NCBI GenBank assembly: GCA_045561055.1
Contig: JBJKYL010000010.1
Location: 310,001 to 374,000 of the forward strand
Direction of reading: 5' to 3'
DNA length: 64,000 nt
Origin: SMWC01 sp045561055
GTDB lineage: Bacteria > Pseudomonadota > Gammaproteobacteria > Steroidobacterales > Rariloculaceae
Each line of letters begins with the position of its first letter. The stretch's first letter is position 1. The position numbers and the translations under genes were made by a program. The notes under the pieces were generated by a model. The model did no database searches, was not told the DNA's origin, and worked only from the letters and a program-made list of their open reading frames with translations. Of this stretch, positions 44,156-52,573 are shown piece by piece.

Positions 44156-44911
44156 TTATTCTGTCGCGGCGAACCCGCCGAAGCTTGCGTGCAGTACACG
44201 TCGCGCATCGTCGGCTAGATCTATCATGCCGAGAAGTTCGTATGCCTCAATCATAATCTGTAGTGATTCTTCGAGCGCTGGTGCACCGGGAAAATGTTCG
44301 AGCGAGTATTTAGCTCGATTTATTGCTGCGACGTAGGCTCCGCGCTCTAAGTAGTGCACAGCGACATGATTTTCGTAGGTTGCAAGCCGGTTTCTCAAAT
44401 AAATCATTCGTTCTCGGCTATCGGGAGTGTACTGACTAGTGGGGAATCGTCGCAGTAATTCCTGGAAGATGGAAAAGGCAAGCATTGTATCTCGCGGCGG
44501 GCGTTCGGTAAGGTCCGCGCGGAACATTTTCTCGATGATATTCGGTTCTTCGTCGAAGTAGGCAAGGCCCTTCATATAAAGGCAGTAGTCGATACGTGGG
44601 TGAGTCGGGTTCTCCCGTTCGAATTCTTCAGCCTGGGCAACTGCCAGCTCAGGTTCCCGATTTCGGTAGTAGGCATAGATCATCTCGAGCTGGGCCTGAC
44701 GCGTAACGTTACTGAATGGGAAACGTGCTTCTAAGGCTTGGAAATAGGCTAGCGCGATCGGAAAGTTACCGTTATCCATATTTTCCAGACCAAGCTCATA
44801 GAGCGCATCTGGTCCCTGGTCTTGGATAATATTGTCGCTATCGTTGCCGCATCCAGCCAAGATTGCGGTGGCTGACACGACCAGAATCGATAGATATTTC
44901 GTTATAGGCAC
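44156..44911 (-). CDS. bamD: Outer membrane protein assembly factor BamD
   Basis: Outer-membrane lipoprotein of the BAM complex. 251 residues, GTG start. Lipobox ILAGC at the end of the signal peptide (Cys21). Five TPR-like repeats, beginning ALYELGLENMDNGNFPIALAY and including QAQLEMIYAYYR, HPRIDYCLYMKGLAYFD and RRFPTSQYTPDSRERM, match the family. Divergent from rluD, the arrangement seen in many gammaproteobacteria. Confidence 0.95.
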   Translation of the reverse strand: MPITKYLSILVVSATAILAGCGNDSDNIIQDQGPDALYELGLENMDNGNFPIALAYFQALEARFPFSNVTRQAQLEMIYAYYRNREPELAVAQAEEFERENPTHPRIDYCLYMKGLAYFDEEPNIIEKMFRADLTERPPRDTMLAFSIFQELLRRFPTSQYTPDSRERMIYLRNRLATYENHVAVHYLERGAYVAAINRAKYSLEHFPGAPALEESLQIMIEAYELLGMIDLADDARRVLHASFGGFAATE

Positions 44912-45062
44912 GAGATCATTCCATCACTAAGTAGCCGCCAGAGGGCGTAAACTATGATAATAACAACCAGCGGCGGCCATCGAGCTTACTGGGAGCTGCC
45001 GCTGATTCCGACTTAGAGCATGAATTATAACGAAAAGTTTCCATTAACCGTGGTCTATTGCC

Positions 45063-46031
45063 TTGCAACGAATTTTTGAGCGACACCGATTGTCTGATGA
45101 CCTTGCAGGCTATCGCTTTGATCGGGCTGCAGCAGCGGTTCTATCCGAGTATTCACGCAGCCGGCTGAAAATCTGGATCAAGGGTGGGCAGCTTACACTA
45201 GATGGGGTGCAGGCTGAGCCAAGCATGAAGGTAAATGGCGGTGAAGAAATCGTGCTCGATGCAGTGGCCGACCCGATCGTGGTTATCGCGCCTGAACCCA
45301 TATCGCTGAATCTTGTTCACGAAGATGCCGCTGTATTCGTCGTAGACAAGCCTGCCGGACTCGTTGTCCATCCCGGTGCCGGTAATTTCACCGGTACAAT
45401 GCAGAATGCGCTGTTGAACCTCGATCCTGCTTTGGCGGCTGTGCCGCGGGCCGGAATCGTGCATCGCTTAGACAAGGATACGAGCGGTCTCCTCGTTGTC
45501 GCCCGCACGCTCACTGCGCACTCTAATCTCGTCGCACAACTTGAGCGGCGCGACGTCCACCGAAGCTACGAGGGAATTTGTCAGAGCGTCCTGACAGGTG
45601 GTGGGGAAGTTGACGCTCCGATTAGGCGGCATCCACGCGATCGCTTGAAGATGGCTATAATCGAAAACGGTCGCCACGCTCTGACGCGTTATCGCGTACT
45701 TGAGCGTTTCCGCGCTCATACCTACCTGTGCTTAGAGCTGACAACAGGACGCACGCATCAGATTCGTGTGCATCTTGCGCATATTCGTGCGTCGTTGGTC
45801 GGAGATCCGTTATACGGTGGACGCCCGCGGTTACCGCGCTCGCCGACTTCTGAACTACGCAAAATGTTGCAAGGGTTCCGCCGCCAGGCGTTACATGCGA
45901 GCCGGCTTGAGTTTAAACACCCAGAGACTGGCAAGCTGGCACGTTTCACGAGCCCGCTTGCCGACGATGTGGTAGCGCTCCTTGCGGTGCTGCGCGATGA
46001 TGTAGAAAACGCGGATGGTAAGTATCTATGA
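45063..46031 (+). CDS. rluD: 23S rRNA pseudouridine synthase RluD
   Basis: Makes pseudouridines 1911, 1915 and 1917 in helix 69 of 23S rRNA. 322 residues from TTG 45063. N-terminal S4-like domain (YSRSRLKIWIKGGQLTLDG), then the catalytic block GIVHRLDKDTSGLLVVAR with the catalytic Asp, VDKPAGLVVHPGAG, and TGRTHQIRVHLAHI. Overlaps pgeF by ATGA. The rest (RluA/C family) is possible, but position beside bamD and pgeF points to RluD. Confidence 0.94.
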   Translation: MQRIFERHRLSDDLAGYRFDRAAAAVLSEYSRSRLKIWIKGGQLTLDGVQAEPSMKVNGGEEIVLDAVADPIVVIAPEPISLNLVHEDAAVFVVDKPAGLVVHPGAGNFTGTMQNALLNLDPALAAVPRAGIVHRLDKDTSGLLVVARTLTAHSNLVAQLERRDVHRSYEGICQSVLTGGGEVDAPIRRHPRDRLKMAIIENGRHALTRYRVLERFRAHTYLCLELTTGRTHQIRVHLAHIRASLVGDPLYGGRPRLPRSPTSELRKMLQGFRRQALHASRLEFKHPETGKLARFTSPLADDVVALLAVLRDDVENADGKYL

Positions 46032-46762
46032 CGCTGAGAGTTATCACTCCAGATTGGCCAGCTCCGGTTTGGGTTAAGGCAATAGCGACTGAACGTTGTG
46101 GTGGCGTCAGTAGTGGTGTCTATGGAGGATTCAATCTCGGAACGAATGTTGGTGATCAGGCAGATGCCGTTGCAAAGAACCGTCAGTTGTTGCGAGCTGA
46201 ACTGAAGTTGCCGGAAGAACCTAACTGGCTCGAGCAAGTTCATGGTTCTGACGTGTTGGATTTAGATGCTGTTGGATCGAGCGTTGCGGACGCTGCTGTA
46301 ACCGGTAAACCGGGCCGAGTCTGTGCGGTGCTGACGGCCGACTGTCTGCCGGTTCTGTTCTCTACGGTGAGCGGTGAGCGAGTAGGCGCTGCACATGCCG
46401 GATGGCGGGGTCTTTCACGGGGTGTTCTATCGGCAACAGTTGCCGCGATGGGGGTCGCGCCCGACGATATAATGGCATGGCTTGGTCCAGCGATTGGTCA
46501 AGTTGCCTATGAAGTAGGTGACGATGTTCATACGGCTTTCGTCACTGCGGATCCAGGTATGGATGAGTGTTTCGTGCGCAATTTCCGCGGCCGCTGGCAG
46601 GCCGATTTGTATGGGCTGGCGCGCCACAGTCTTGCAGTAGCTGGTGTTGATTCGGTCTACGGTGGTGGTTTCTGCACATTTACTGAGAAAGAGCGCTTCT
46701 ACTCATATCGCCGCGAGGCGCCTTGCGGCCGCCAGGTGACCCTGATTTGGCGCTTGCCCTGA
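46028..46762 (+). CDS. pgeF: Peptidoglycan editing factor PgeF (YfiH, DUF152)
   Basis: Corrects UDP-MurNAc loaded with L-Ser in place of L-Ala, in E. coli. 244 residues. Family blocks GVSSGVYGGFNLGTNVGDQ, WLEQVHGSDV, VLTADCLPVLF and GAAHAGWRGLSRGVL, with the metal-binding His and Cys residues. Overlaps rluD by ATGA, the usual arrangement. Members were earlier called polyphenol oxidase or laccase. Confidence 0.92.
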   Translation: MTLRVITPDWPAPVWVKAIATERCGGVSSGVYGGFNLGTNVGDQADAVAKNRQLLRAELKLPEEPNWLEQVHGSDVLDLDAVGSSVADAAVTGKPGRVCAVLTADCLPVLFSTVSGERVGAAHAGWRGLSRGVLSATVAAMGVAPDDIMAWLGPAIGQVAYEVGDDVHTAFVTADPGMDECFVRNFRGRWQADLYGLARHSLAVAGVDSVYGGGFCTFTEKERFYSYRREAPCGRQVTLIWRLP

Positions 46763-46827
46763 TGATGCTGGGAGTGACGTGACGTTTCCGTCTTCCTACA
46801 TTTCTTGATGCTACGTCGAGTCGGGGA

Positions 46828-46856
46828 GTTGATATTTATCGCAGATATCCCCATGT
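46828..46856 (+). promoter_or_regulatory. Heat-shock (sigma32) type promoter of clpB
   Basis: The -10-like CCCCATGT (46849-46856) fits the RpoH consensus CCCCATnT exactly. GTTGATA (46828-46834) fits the -35 CTTGAAA at 5 of 7 positions, with a 14-base spacer. It lies 29 bases before the clpB start. This predicts induction of clpB by heat and misfolded proteins. Confidence 0.75.
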
Positions 46857-46885
46857 CGTATCTATTGATTTAAGCAGATTCTCGC

Positions 46886-49480
46886 ATGCGTTCAGATAAG
46901 CTAACGAGCAAATTTCAACTCGCCCTGGCAGACGCCCAGTCGCTTGCCGTCGGTCGTGAGCACCAGTTTGTCGAACCTAGTCATCTGATGGTTGCCATGC
47001 TGGAACAGGACGGTAGCACTGTGCGTAGTCTATTGACAAAAGCTGGTGTCAACATGGCTCAACTGCGTTCGCAGCTTGGCGAAGTGCTTGATCGTCAGCC
47101 GACGGTTTCGGGTGGCGCGCCTGGTGAGATCCATCTATCTAATGACCTTGGTAAGTTGCTGAACGTATCAGACAAGCTGGCCCAAGATTGCGGTGACGCT
47201 TATATTTCTAGCGAGTTGTTCGTCCTCGCGGCGCTACAGGACCGTGGTGATCTTGGTCGTGTATTGAAATCAACGGGTGCGATCAAGGGGGCGCTCGAGA
47301 AAGCCATGGAAGATATTCGCGGCGGCGTACAAGTTGATGATCCAAGCGCTGAAGATAATCGGCAGGCGCTTGACAAATACGCGATTGATCTAACGGAACG
47401 TGCAGAGCAGGGTAAGCTGGACCCGGTGATTGGCAGAGATGATGAGATCCGGCGGACGATCCAAGTTTTACAGCGTCGCACGAAGAATAATCCTGTACTA
47501 ATCGGCGAACCGGGTGTCGGCAAGACCGCAATCATCGAAGGGCTTGCGCAACGCATCGTTAATGGCGAAGTACCCGAGGGATTGAAATCCAAGCGGATCC
47601 TTTCCTTGGACATGGGTTCGCTAATTGCAGGTTCTAAGTTTCGTGGTGAGTTCGAGGAACGTCTTAAGGCCGTGTTGAACGAGCTAGTTCAACAGGAAGG
47701 GCAAATTATTCTATTCATAGACGAACTCCACACCGTGGTAGGCGCGGGTAAAGCAGAAGGCTCTATGGATGCCGGTAATATGTTGAAACCGGCTCTCGCG
47801 CGTGGGGAATTGCATTGTGTTGGTGCGACGACGCTTGATGAGTATCGCCTGCATCTAGAGAAAGACGCTGCGCTTGAACGACGTTTTCAGAAAGTATTGG
47901 TCGAGGAGCCATCGGTGGAGGACGCAATTGCGATTCTGCGTGGGTTGAAAGAGCGTTACGAAGTTCATCACGGCGTCGAGATCACAGACCCTGCAATCGT
48001 TGGCGCTGCCATGCTGTCGCATCGGTACATAAGCGACCGACAGCTGCCTGACAAGGCAATAGATCTAATTGATGAGGCCGCATCGCGCATTCGTATGGAG
48101 ATTGATTCAAAACCGGAAGTAGTAGATCGACTCGAACGACGATTGATACAGCTCAAGATTGAACGTGAGGCTTTGAAGAAAGACTCGGACGACGCATCTA
48201 AGGGCCGTTTCGATGACCTGCAGGCCGAGGTTGAAAAACTTGGGGCGGAGTTTGCTGATCTCGAGGACGTTTGGAAGTCCGAAAAAGCTGCTATGCAGGG
48301 TGCGGCGCAGCTCAAGGAAGGCCTCGAGCGGGCCAGGATGGAGCTCGAGAAGGCACACCGTGCAAACGACCTCGCGCGGATGTCTGAGCTACAGTACGGT
48401 CAGATTCCCGAACTCGAGAAACAGCTTGAGGGGGCATTGGCAAGCGAGAAGCAGTCCTACGAGCTCGTTCGTAATCGTGTTACGGAAGAAGAGGTTGCCG
48501 AGGTCGTTTCGAAGTGGACTGGTATTCCCGTTACCAAAATGCTCGAGAGCGAGAAGGACAAGCTTGTTTCTATGGAGTCCTATTTGGAAGCTTGCGTAGT
48601 CGGCCAGACTGAGGCCCTGCAGGCAGTAGCCAACGCGGTCCGCCGCTCTCGTGCAGGGTTGTCTGACCCGAACCGCCCGAACGGTTCTTTCCTGTTTCTC
48701 GGCCCGACGGGTGTTGGTAAGACCGAGCTAACTAAAGCGCTTGCTGCTTTTCTATTCGATGCGAAGGACGCGATAGTCCGTATAGACATGAGTGAGTTCA
48801 TGGAGAAGCATTCGGTTGCGCGCCTGATTGGCGCGCCACCTGGTTACGTTGGTTACGAGCAAGGCGGTCATCTTACCGAGGCTATCCGACGCAAGCCTTA
48901 TTCGGTAGTGCTCATCGACGAAATTGAAAAGGCACATCCAGATGTTTTCAATGTTTTTCTTCAGGTGCTTGATGATGGTCGTTTGACTGATGGCCATGGG
49001 CGAACCGTGGATTTTCGTAATACGGTCGTGGTTATGACATCGAATCTAGGTAGCCAACGGATCCAAGAATTTAGCGGTGAGGAAAACTATGACTCGATGA
49101 AGGTAGCAGTTATGGAGGTGGTTACTCAGGAGTTTCCGCCTGAGTTTATTAACCGTATCGATGATGTAGTCGTCTTTCATCCGCTAGCGCCTGAGCACCT
49201 AGTGGCGATCGTCGATATTCAACTGGGGTATTTGGGTGAGCGCATGAAAGAACTGTCCATGTCGGTGAGCCTCGACGATGCGGCTCGAGAACGCCTAGCG
49301 GAAGCCGGCTACGATCCCGTCTATGGTGCACGGCCACTTAAGCGAACCATTCAGCACCAGTTGGAGAATCCACTTGCGCAACAAATTCTCGACGGTAGCT
49401 TTGGGCCGGGTGATACCATTGCTATCAGCGTTGGTGCTGACGGGTTTAAGTTCGTAAAGGGAGATGCCGCCGCGGCTTGA
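46886..49480 (+). CDS. clpB: Disaggregase chaperone ClpB
   Basis: Hsp100 hexamer that resolves protein aggregates with DnaK. 864 residues. N-domain repeats (1-150), NBD1 with Walker A GEPGVGKTAIIEGLA near 205, the coiled-coil middle domain (about 410-530) that separates ClpB from ClpA/ClpC, NBD2 with GPTGVGKTELTKALA near 610, and the C-terminal domain with GYDPVYGARPLKRTIQ. No ClpP-binding loop is visible, as expected. Own heat-shock promoter upstream. Confidence 0.97.
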   Translation: MRSDKLTSKFQLALADAQSLAVGREHQFVEPSHLMVAMLEQDGSTVRSLLTKAGVNMAQLRSQLGEVLDRQPTVSGGAPGEIHLSNDLGKLLNVSDKLAQDCGDAYISSELFVLAALQDRGDLGRVLKSTGAIKGALEKAMEDIRGGVQVDDPSAEDNRQALDKYAIDLTERAEQGKLDPVIGRDDEIRRTIQVLQRRTKNNPVLIGEPGVGKTAIIEGLAQRIVNGEVPEGLKSKRILSLDMGSLIAGSKFRGEFEERLKAVLNELVQQEGQIILFIDELHTVVGAGKAEGSMDAGNMLKPALARGELHCVGATTLDEYRLHLEKDAALERRFQKVLVEEPSVEDAIAILRGLKERYEVHHGVEITDPAIVGAAMLSHRYISDRQLPDKAIDLIDEAASRIRMEIDSKPEVVDRLERRLIQLKIEREALKKDSDDASKGRFDDLQAEVEKLGAEFADLEDVWKSEKAAMQGAAQLKEGLERARMELEKAHRANDLARMSELQYGQIPELEKQLEGALASEKQSYELVRNRVTEEEVAEVVSKWTGIPVTKMLESEKDKLVSMESYLEACVVGQTEALQAVANAVRRSRAGLSDPNRPNGSFLFLGPTGVGKTELTKALAAFLFDAKDAIVRIDMSEFMEKHSVARLIGAPPGYVGYEQGGHLTEAIRRKPYSVVLIDEIEKAHPDVFNVFLQVLDDGRLTDGHGRTVDFRNTVVVMTSNLGSQRIQEFSGEENYDSMKVAVMEVVTQEFPPEFINRIDDVVVFHPLAPEHLVAIVDIQLGYLGERMKELSMSVSLDDAARERLAEAGYDPVYGARPLKRTIQHQLENPLAQQILDGSFGPGDTIAISVGADGFKFVKGDAAAA

Positions 49481-49566
49481 TAGGTTAAATTTATGCGGTA
49501 AGGTGCCGCGTTAAAATTACTTATGTGGATTAAGCTAAAGCGTCAATTAAAGACGAGAGCTGAGAT

Positions 49567-49920
49567 ATGCCTATATATGAATACCGCTGCGATTCCTGCG
49601 GTTATGAGCTAGAGGCGCTGCAGAAACTCAGCGATGAGCCACTCCAAAGCTGCCCAGCCTGTGAAGCTGCCGCGCTGCGACGACTTATCTCTGCACCGTC
49701 GTTTAGACTTAAAGGTGATGGTTGGTATGAAACCGATTTTAAATCCGACAAGGAAACTAAACGAAATCTAGTTGATAGTGGTGCTACGGGAACTAAAGAC
49801 GATCAGAAGGGTAAGTCGACAGACAGTGACAAAGACTCGAAGAAAAGTGACAGTAAGTCCAAGGACACTAAGTCTTCGGGTTCTAGTGTCAAGAAGGATT
49901 CCAATGCAGAATCGAAATAA
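49567..49920 (+). CDS. FmdB-family zinc ribbon protein
   Basis: 117 residues. MPIYEYRCDSCGYELEALQK with CxxC, and LQSCPACE with a second CxxC, form the FmdB zinc ribbon; ALRRLISAPSFRLKGDGWYET is also family-typical. The C-terminal 45 residues are a low-complexity Lys/Ser/Asp tail (DKDSKKSDSKSKDTKSSGSS). The role of this family is unknown; it is often found next to aspS with a DUF502 gene between. Here the DUF502 gene is only a relic. Confidence 0.85.
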   Translation: MPIYEYRCDSCGYELEALQKLSDEPLQSCPACEAAALRRLISAPSFRLKGDGWYETDFKSDKETKRNLVDSGATGTKDDQKGKSTDSDKDSKKSDSKSKDTKSSGSSVKKDSNAESK

Positions 49921-49938
49921 TTTGAGAGTGCGACTGTA

Positions 49939-50088
49939 ATGCTATTTCGAGCTCGAAGTTACTTCGCAAAAGGATTACCGGTTTGGTTTCCGATTGGTAC
50001 CATGGTCATTTCATTAGGTGTTGTTGTGCCCGAGTGGAATCCAATCCATCCGGGCACCGAGGTTGCACCACATGAGGTGACGCCGTAA
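49939..50088 (+). pseudogene. DUF502 membrane protein remnant (49 codons)
   Basis: ATG 49939 to TAA 50086-50088 gives 49 residues. The first part, RARSYFAKGLPVWFPIGTMV followed by ISLGVVV, looks like the conserved N-terminus of DUF502 membrane proteins (RRYFLTGLLVLLPLxITLWVL). After about residue 30 similarity stops and the frame ends, where a full protein has about 200 residues. The position between the FmdB gene and aspS is where DUF502 genes usually stand. It could still be made as a single-helix peptide, but no ribosome site at good spacing is seen. Confidence 0.55.
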
Positions 50089-50134
50089 CATCCGCACGCC
50101 CCAACACACTCTGTGATTTAAAGGGTTAGAGTCT

Positions 50135-51907
50135 ATGCGCAGCCACTACTGCGGACAGCTTGATCGCTCACAGATCGGCGAAGATATCACCGTAGCGGGC
50201 TGGGTCCACCGGCGCCGAGATCATGGTGGAGTAATATTCGTGGATCTCCGGGATCGTGAAGGCCTTTTACAAGTGGTCTTTGATCCCGATACGCCGGAGA
50301 TTTTCGCGGCGGCTGAGCGCATCCGAGGCGAGTATGTGTTGCGTGTTCGCGGCCGCCTACGCGAGCGTCCGGAGGGGACAATTAATCCGGAGATGCCGAC
50401 CGGTGAAGTCGAGCTCCTTGCAAACGAGTTGACGGTGTTGAATAGGTCCAAGACGCCGCCGTTCCATCACGAGGAAAATACAAGTGAGGAACTACGGCTG
50501 CGTTACCGTTACCTCGATTTACGCCGTGCAGAAATGCAGCGTAACTTACGATTGCGCCATCAGGTTACCCGTGGGCTTTGCGCGTTGCTTGATAAGGCGG
50601 GATTCATTTCTATAGAGACGCCGATCCTGACGAAAACGACACCAGAAGGCGCGCGCGATTATCTAGTTCCTAGTCGAACCTATCCAGGAAAATTCTTCGC
50701 GTTACCGCAGTCGCCACAACTTATGAAGCAGCTACTCATGATGTCAGGATTCGATCGTTACTATCAGATCGTTAAATGTTTCAGAGACGAGGACTTACGC
50801 GCCGATCGCCAGCCTGAATTCACTCAACTTGATATAGAAACTGCCTTCCTCGACGAGCAGGCGATTATGGATATGATGGAGGAGCTTATCCGGGAGACCT
50901 TTAAGGTCACGATGGAGGTCGATCTTCCGGAGTCGTTTCCGCGATTGACTTATTCGGAGGCCATGGATCGTTACGGTAGCGATGCCCCTGATCTGCGCAA
51001 TCCGCTGCAATTAACCGAGGTTGCTGATTTGTTCGCCGATGTTGAGTTCAAAGTTTTTGCTGGTCCGGCTGCCGATTCCGCGAGTCGCATTGCCGCGCTG
51101 TTGTTACCAGACGGAGCGAGTCTGTCGCGCAAGGAAATAGATGATTACACGGCTATAGTCGGACGTTATGGTGCAAAGGGTTTGGCCTACATTAAGGTTA
51201 ACGACCTCTTGGCTGGTGTGGATGGTTTGCAGTCGCCTATTCTTAAGTTTCTGCCAGATGAGGCGGTACAGAAGGTACTGAAACGCGTCGGTGCGAAGAC
51301 AGGTGACCTAGTTTTCTTTGGTGCGGACAAAGCCCGCGTGGTCAACGACAGCCTCGGCGCCTTGCGGCAAAGGCTTGCTGTTGATCGGGGCCTTCTTGAA
51401 GATGGTTGGCAGCCCTGTTGGGTCGTCGACTTTCCGGTCTTCGATGACGATGGCGACGGCGGTTGGACACCTTCACATCACCCATTCACTGCGCCGCAGA
51501 CGGACTCGCCTGCTGAACTTCGCAAGAATCCTGGGGTTGCTTTGTCACGTGCGTACGACATGGTATTGAATGGCACCGAGATCGGTGGAGGTTCCATTCG
51601 TATCCATAACCCTGAGATGCAGTCGACCGTCTTCGATCTGCTCGGGATAGGTAAGGAAGAGGCTGAAGCTAAGTTCGGCTTTTTGTTAACAGCGATGGAC
51701 TACGGTTGTCCGCCGCATGGAGGTATTGCGTTCGGTCTCGATCGCCTGGTTATGCTTATGGCTGGTGCGGATAGTATCCGCGATGTCATCGCATTCCCGA
51801 AGACCCAGACGGCAAGCGATCTTCTCTCGAGCGCGCCAAGCGATGCTAGTCCGGCTCAACTCAAAGAGGTCGGTATCCGGTTACGAACGCCACCCAAACT
51901 TGATTAA
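50135..51907 (+). CDS. aspS: Aspartyl-tRNA synthetase
   Basis: Charges tRNA-Asp. 590 residues, bacterial type. N-terminal OB-fold anticodon domain (GWVHRRRDHGGVIFVDLRDR), class II motifs: motif 2 FRDEDLRADRQPEFTQLD, the QSPQ block (PQSPQLMKQLLM), and motif 3 GIAFGLDRLVML near the C-terminus; the GAD insertion domain sits between (about 290-420). Whether it also charges tRNA-Asn cannot be read by eye. Overlaps nudB by 8 bases. Confidence 0.97.
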   Translation: MRSHYCGQLDRSQIGEDITVAGWVHRRRDHGGVIFVDLRDREGLLQVVFDPDTPEIFAAAERIRGEYVLRVRGRLRERPEGTINPEMPTGEVELLANELTVLNRSKTPPFHHEENTSEELRLRYRYLDLRRAEMQRNLRLRHQVTRGLCALLDKAGFISIETPILTKTTPEGARDYLVPSRTYPGKFFALPQSPQLMKQLLMMSGFDRYYQIVKCFRDEDLRADRQPEFTQLDIETAFLDEQAIMDMMEELIRETFKVTMEVDLPESFPRLTYSEAMDRYGSDAPDLRNPLQLTEVADLFADVEFKVFAGPAADSASRIAALLLPDGASLSRKEIDDYTAIVGRYGAKGLAYIKVNDLLAGVDGLQSPILKFLPDEAVQKVLKRVGAKTGDLVFFGADKARVVNDSLGALRQRLAVDRGLLEDGWQPCWVVDFPVFDDDGDGGWTPSHHPFTAPQTDSPAELRKNPGVALSRAYDMVLNGTEIGGGSIRIHNPEMQSTVFDLLGIGKEEAEAKFGFLLTAMDYGCPPHGGIAFGLDRLVMLMAGADSIRDVIAFPKTQTASDLLSSAPSDASPAQLKEVGIRLRTPPKLD

Positions 51908-52325
51908 GTCGCGCCCAGAATCGGTCCTCGTCGTCGTTCATACTCAGGCTTTAGATTGCTTGCTACTTAAACGCGTAACGCCTGTCAGTTTCTGGCAGTC
52001 CGTGACCGGCACATTGCGCTGGGATGAGACGCCGGCGCAAACCGCGGCCCGTGAAGTTCAGGAAGAGACGGGACTCGATACCGCTGACCTTATCGATGCC
52101 CAAGTTCAAAGATGTTTTCCAATTCTTCCAGAATGGCGTGATCGCTACGGCGCTGGAGTGACAGAGAACCTCGAGCATCTTTGGTACCTTCGGGTTGAGG
52201 ACGAGTGTGAGATCATTTTGAATTTCGAGGAACATACGGCATACCAATGGTTGCCGCTGGAGGTAGCGGTCACGACCGTAACTTCGTGGACGAATCGTGA
52301 AGCGCTGGAACGCTTACGCGCGTGA
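51900..52325 (+). CDS. nudB: Dihydroneopterin triphosphate diphosphatase NudB
   Basis: Nudix hydrolase that takes pyrophosphate off dihydroneopterin triphosphate in folate synthesis. 141 residues from TTG 51900, which overlaps the aspS stop; longer starts lie inside aspS and have no support. Blocks: RPESVLVVVHTQAL, FWQSVTGTLRWDETPAQTAA, Nudix motif ending REVQEETGLD, and HTAYQWLP. In many relatives yebC and ruvCAB follow; here a truncated hydrolase stub and then mutS. Confidence 0.92.
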   Translation: MIKSRPESVLVVVHTQALDCLLLKRVTPVSFWQSVTGTLRWDETPAQTAAREVQEETGLDTADLIDAQVQRCFPILPEWRDRYGAGVTENLEHLWYLRVEDECEIILNFEEHTAYQWLPLEVAVTTVTSWTNREALERLRA

Positions 52326-52420
52326 CCCGTGTTTTGGTCGTTAATGGTCTATGGTCGCCTGGCCATGAGACATGGCTTCTGCGTCGTCGTCTTAGAGCAG
52401 CGGAATTCGTAACTAATTGA
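52322..52420 (+). pseudogene. Truncated alpha/beta-hydrolase stub (32 codons)
   Basis: A GTG at 52322, overlapping the nudB stop as GTGA, opens a 32-codon frame with VLVVNGLWSPGHETWLLRRR and LRAAEF, then TGA at 52418. This resembles the N-terminus of PGAP1-like/lipase alpha/beta hydrolases (VxLVHGLWMxGxEMxLLRRRLRAAGF), with Asn in place of the oxyanion-turn His. The catalytic Ser, Asp and His regions are all gone. The truncation abuts a half tRNA gene, so it looks like one side of a deletion. Assigned by eye from a short match. Confidence 0.55.
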
Positions 52421-52428
52421 AAAGGTTA

Positions 52429-52471
52429 GCGCGCCCGAGAGGAGTCGAACCTCTGACCCCTGCCTTCGGAG
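52429..52471 (-). pseudogene. 3' half of a tRNA-Arg(CCG) gene
   Basis: On the minus strand this segment starts with the anticodon loop CTCCGAA and 3' anticodon stem GGCAG, continues through a variable loop and a perfect five-pair T arm (AGAGG-TTCGACT-CCTCT), and ends with the acceptor strand CGGGCGC. This matches the 3' half of tRNA-Arg with anticodon CCG. The 5' half (acceptor strand, D arm and 5' anticodon stem) is absent, and the end reads GCTAA in place of GCCA. The 8-base sequence GCGCGCCC is repeated at 52429-52436 and 52471-52478, bracketing the fragment. Confidence 0.85.
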
Positions 52472-52573
52472 CGCGCCCATGAATTAATGGCAAGTGTTGA
52501 TTCTGTCAGCAATTCCTGTTCACGACCGAGCGTGGTGGGCCGCTTGTGCGCAGCACAGTGTCGAAATCGCTTT

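Noticed and set aside
46804..46809. CTTGAT as -35 of the clpB heat-shock promoter
   Set aside because: It is 39 bases from CCCCATGT, far too distant; GTTGATA at 46828 has the right spacing.
49495..49520. GCGG/CCGC hairpin after clpB as terminator
   Set aside because: Four-pair stem and no proper T-run.
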